Positions 14,959 through 17,101 of a stretch of DNA of 17,101 nucleotides are shown piece by piece. The position numbers and the translations under genes are program-made. Positions within the stretch are counted from its first letter, which is position 1, and every line of letters begins with the position of its first letter. The stretch is from positions 1 through 17,101 of the forward strand of contig DQVY01000017.1 of NCBI GenBank assembly GCA_015661535.1. Reading direction: 5' to 3'. The notes below the pieces were generated by a model that did not search any database, was not told where the DNA came from, and saw only the letters and a program-made list of their open reading frames with translations. Source of the stretch: Sulfurovum sp. Lineage in GTDB: Bacteria; Campylobacterota; Campylobacteria; Campylobacterales; Sulfurovaceae.

Positions 14959-16863
14959 ATGTGTGGAATAGTAGGTTTCATAGGAAAAGAACGGAAAGAT
15001 AATACTGTAGAAAAGATGCTAACTGTGCAGGCTTACCGTGGTCCTGATGACAGGGGTGTTTTTGTTGAGAAGATCAATAATGTTTATGTACATCTTGGAC
15101 ATAACCGTCTTTCCATTCAGGACCTTTCTTCTCATGGACATCAACCCTTTATCTCTGACTGTAGAGAGTACATCATCGTCTTTAACGGTGAGGTCTATAA
15201 TTTTAAAACCATTCGTGAAGAGTTGGAGAAATTAGGCTACAAATTTGTTTCTGAATCTGACACAGAAGTGATACTCTATGCCTATAAAGCATGGGGGATG
15301 GAATGTCTGGAAAAGTTCATCGGGATGTTTGCCTTTAGTATCTTAGATAAAAAGTTGAACAAAATGTTCCTTGTGCGAGACAGAGCGGGGGTGAAACCAC
15401 TGTACTACTATGCCAATGGAAGTGAATTTATATTTTCTTCTGAACTCAAATCTTTTCATGAACATCCGGCATTTAAAAAAGAACTAAACAAAGAAGTCTT
15501 GCCTTACTATTTTCAGTTTGGATATATTCCTTCAGCGTATACTATTTTTAAACATACCCATAAACTAGAATCTGGTCATTATCTAGAATTTGATATTCAA
15601 CATTTAACATTTGAAATTACTAAGTATTGGTCTGTTGATGAACACTATGTTGCTGAGAAGTTTGATAAAAGTGAAACAGAGATACTTGATGACCTTGAAA
15701 CACTTTTAACAGATGCTGTAGAACAACGTATGGTTTCGGATGTGCCTGTGGGAGTCTTTTTGAGTGGAGGGTATGACTCATCTTTAGTGACCGCTTTACT
15801 TTCGAAGAACAGAGATAGAAAGCTCCATACTTACACTATAGGATTTCAAGATAAAAAGTACAACGAAGCAGAACATGCTAAAAGCATAGCCAAGCATTTT
15901 GCTACGGAGCATACAGAGCATTATGTCTCCAAAAAAGAGATGCTGGAGAAAGTAGAAACACTACCTTTTTACTACGATGAACCTTTTGGGGACTCTTCAG
16001 CAATCCCTACGATGATAGTCTCTGAGTTAGCCAAAAAAGATGTGACCGTTGCTCTTTCTGCCGATGGAGGGGATGAGGCATTTTGTGGGTACAGTAAATA
16101 CTTTTTTCTTCAAAAATTTTCAAATATATTTTCTTCAAGTTTTAAAAAGAGTATGCTGAAAACAGCACTTAACAGTTTCTCTAAAAATAGTATAGAGAGC
16201 GTTAACAATATACTGCCAAAAAACTTGAAGCAGGCGAATATACGTGATAAATACAGTAAATTTAAACGTGCTGTCAATGCTGACTCTTTGGGAGATATGT
16301 TTCTTCAGGCTTCTTCTTATGTGGACAGTAAAGAGGTAGAGAGATTTTTAAAAGTGATGAAAGATCAGGAACTTTACAGGAATTTTTCCATGAGTGAACA
16401 AAAAGCATTTATGGATGAGATGATGCGTGTGGACTATAAGACGTTTATGGTAGACGATGTACTTACTAAAGTAGACCGTGCAACGATGTCTGTGAGTTTG
16501 GAAGGGCGAGAGCCTCTGCTTGATCACCGCATCGTTGAGTACATGGCAAGAGTACCTGTGTCTATGAAATATAAAAACAATCAGGGTAAATACCTGGCAC
16601 GTCAGATACTCTACAAGCACATACCTCAAGCAATGATAGACAAACCCAAAGCAGGGTTCCAGATACCTTTGCAGGAATGGCTTGAGAGTGACTTGCGACA
16701 TTTGGTAGAGAAGTATCTGGATTCTTCGAGAATGGATGATGAGATATTTGATCTTGAAGAGATAGAACGCATTAAGAAAGAGTTGTTTTTAGGGAATCCT
16801 ACCAATGTGAGTAAGGTGTGGTTCATCATCATGTATGAGATGTGGAAAGAGAAGTGGTTTTAG
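14959..16863 (+). CDS. asnB: AsnB-like glutamine-dependent amidotransferase (asparagine synthase family)
   Basis: This 634-residue enzyme has an N-terminal Ntn glutaminase domain. Cys2 of MCGIVGFIG is the nucleophile after Met removal, with HNRLSI (48-53), FNGEVYN (75-81) and D102 of SDTEV lining the glutamine pocket. The synthetase domain carries the PP-loop SGGYDSS (269-275), YYDEPFGDSSAIPT and ADGGDEAFCGY for ATP. Length and layout match glutamine-hydrolysing asparagine synthetase. In polysaccharide loci, close relatives (WbpS, WbtH) are proposed instead to amidate a uronic acid, which fits the UDP-GalNAcA genes at 1453-3743. Both roles need the same residues, so the choice is inference from context. 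It has a weak ribosome site (AAAGAG, 14948-14953) and lies 15 nt after the toxin pseudogene. Confidence 0.9.
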   Translation: MCGIVGFIGKERKDNTVEKMLTVQAYRGPDDRGVFVEKINNVYVHLGHNRLSIQDLSSHGHQPFISDCREYIIVFNGEVYNFKTIREELEKLGYKFVSESDTEVILYAYKAWGMECLEKFIGMFAFSILDKKLNKMFLVRDRAGVKPLYYYANGSEFIFSSELKSFHEHPAFKKELNKEVLPYYFQFGYIPSAYTIFKHTHKLESGHYLEFDIQHLTFEITKYWSVDEHYVAEKFDKSETEILDDLETLLTDAVEQRMVSDVPVGVFLSGGYDSSLVTALLSKNRDRKLHTYTIGFQDKKYNEAEHAKSIAKHFATEHTEHYVSKKEMLEKVETLPFYYDEPFGDSSAIPTMIVSELAKKDVTVALSADGGDEAFCGYSKYFFLQKFSNIFSSSFKKSMLKTALNSFSKNSIESVNNILPKNLKQANIRDKYSKFKRAVNADSLGDMFLQASSYVDSKEVERFLKVMKDQELYRNFSMSEQKAFMDEMMRVDYKTFMVDDVLTKVDRATMSVSLEGREPLLDHRIVEYMARVPVSMKYKNNQGKYLARQILYKHIPQAMIDKPKAGFQIPLQEWLESDLRHLVEKYLDSSRMDDEIFDLEEIERIKKELFLGNPTNVSKVWFIIMYEMWKEKWF

Positions 16864-16879
16864 TCACTTCTCAACAAGT

Positions 16880-16987
16880 GTAGGTTTGTGCCCCGCCAAA
16901 CGTTTTGATCTTAGTTGTTATGCAATGAAAATACAACATTGCAATGCACTTGAACTGAGCCTTGACGTTTGGTAGGACCAAACCTAC
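16880..16987. repeat. Nested inverted repeat, REPIN/MITE-like palindrome
   Basis: The 195-nt gap after the amidotransferase gene holds a long imperfect palindrome. Outer arms are GTAGGTTTG (16880-16888) and CAAACCTAC (16979-16987). Inner arms are CCAAACGT (16896-16903) and ACGTTTGG (16965-16972). The central stem is TGCAATG (16921-16927) with CATTGCA (16937-16943) around a 9-nt loop. Arm positions are nearly symmetric about one centre. Each side can also fold by itself: GTTTG...CAAAC on the left, GTTTGG-TAGGA-CCAAAC (16967-16983) on the right. Two REP-like units facing each other in this way are what a REPIN looks like. A non-autonomous MITE, or an mRNA-stabilising hairpin or terminator, are alternatives. 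No U-tract follows and it has no obvious target-site duplication. Confidence 0.65.
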
Positions 16988-17006
16988 CGGATTTGTAATT
17001 ACAGTG

Positions 17007-17035
17007 TTGACAAATAGCATCAAAAAGACTACTAT
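17007..17035 (+). promoter_or_regulatory. Sigma-70-type promoter for the gene at 17059
   Basis: A consensus TTGACA (17007-17012) is followed after 17 nt by TACTAT (17030-17035); TATATT at 17033-17038 is an alternative -10 with a long spacer. Transcription would begin about 15-20 nt before the ATG at 17059. AAAGGA (17048-17053) is a ribosome site for that gene. Confidence 0.5.
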
Positions 17036-17058
17036 ATTAGATACTTAAAAGGATACTA

Positions 17059-17101
17059 AATGCAACCGATTTTATCAAATTATACGGCAAGTATTACAGA
17101 A
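17059..17101 (+). CDS. 5' fragment of a gene, probably a Phd/StbD-type antitoxin
   Basis: Only 14 codons (MQPILSNYTASITE) lie in the window before it ends. The opening resembles StbD/RelB- or Phd/YefM-like antitoxins that begin with an I-L-x-N-Y-x-A-S-I-S/T-E-L pattern and bind DNA at their own promoter. It has a well-spaced AAAGGA ribosome site and a promoter at 17007, consistent with an independent unit. With so few residues this is a guess from the motif. If correct, a toxin gene should follow just outside the window. Confidence 0.45.

Noticed and set aside
16896..16987. Palindrome considered as an integron attC site
   Set aside because: The ends do not match RYYYAAC and GTTRRRY (GTTTGGT breaks the purine positions) and there is no integrase or cassette array.

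Overview
The window looks like chromosomal DNA of an AT-rich bacterium. Protein style, extended -10 promoters (TGnTATAAT) with weak -35 boxes and overall base composition suggest a Campylobacterota (Sulfurovum/Sulfurimonas-like) organism. This is an inference; no marker gene fixes the taxon. Every convincing gene lies on the + strand.

Layout: (1) 1-1175 is a housekeeping edge: the 3' end of mnmE, a small membrane-anchored Sel1-repeat protein and a lipoprotein. (2) 1303-14275 is a surface-polysaccharide (O-antigen or capsule) locus. It begins with a promoter and a possible 32-codon leader ORF. Then come a nucleotide-sugar dehydrogenase/epimerase pair (TviB/TviC-type, predicted to make UDP-GalNAcA), a RhuM-family gene that looks like an insert, a Wzx-type flippase, a GT2 glycosyltransferase, a methyltransferase with a disrupted 5' end, an RgpF-family protein, two more GT2 enzymes, two GT4 enzymes and an EpsG/Wzy-type polymerase. 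From 9935 to 14275 the genes are packed with 4-7 nt overlaps, as in one operon. (3) 14348-14944 holds a decaying type II toxin-antitoxin pair (a small antitoxin and a PIN-domain toxin) with its own promoter. (4) 14959-16863 encodes an AsnB-like glutamine amidotransferase. (5) 16880-16987 is a nested palindromic, REPIN/MITE-like repeat. (6) A promoter at 17007 drives the first codons of a further gene at 17059, probably another antitoxin.

How the genes may work together: UDP-GlcNAc is oxidised and epimerised to UDP-GalNAcA, and the AsnB-like enzyme may convert that uronic acid to its amide, as proposed for WbpS/WbtH systems. The glycosyltransferases assemble a repeat unit of several sugars on a lipid carrier, the flippase exports it and the EpsG-like protein polymerises it. 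The methyltransferase and RgpF-family protein would modify or extend the glycan. No initiating phosphoglycosyltransferase, chain-length regulator, ligase or ABC exporter is in the window, so the locus is incomplete here or relies on genes elsewhere.

The points most worth a second look are the single-base homopolymer lesions. One is in the methyltransferase, one is in the antitoxin at an A AAA AAA slippery heptamer, and two more plus an amber codon are in the PIN gene. Also notable are short leader ORFs whose stops overlap downstream starts, the RhuM gene with a PLD-like C-terminal motif, and the long palindrome downstream of the amidotransferase gene. I saw no rRNA, tRNA, CRISPR array or complete insertion sequence.
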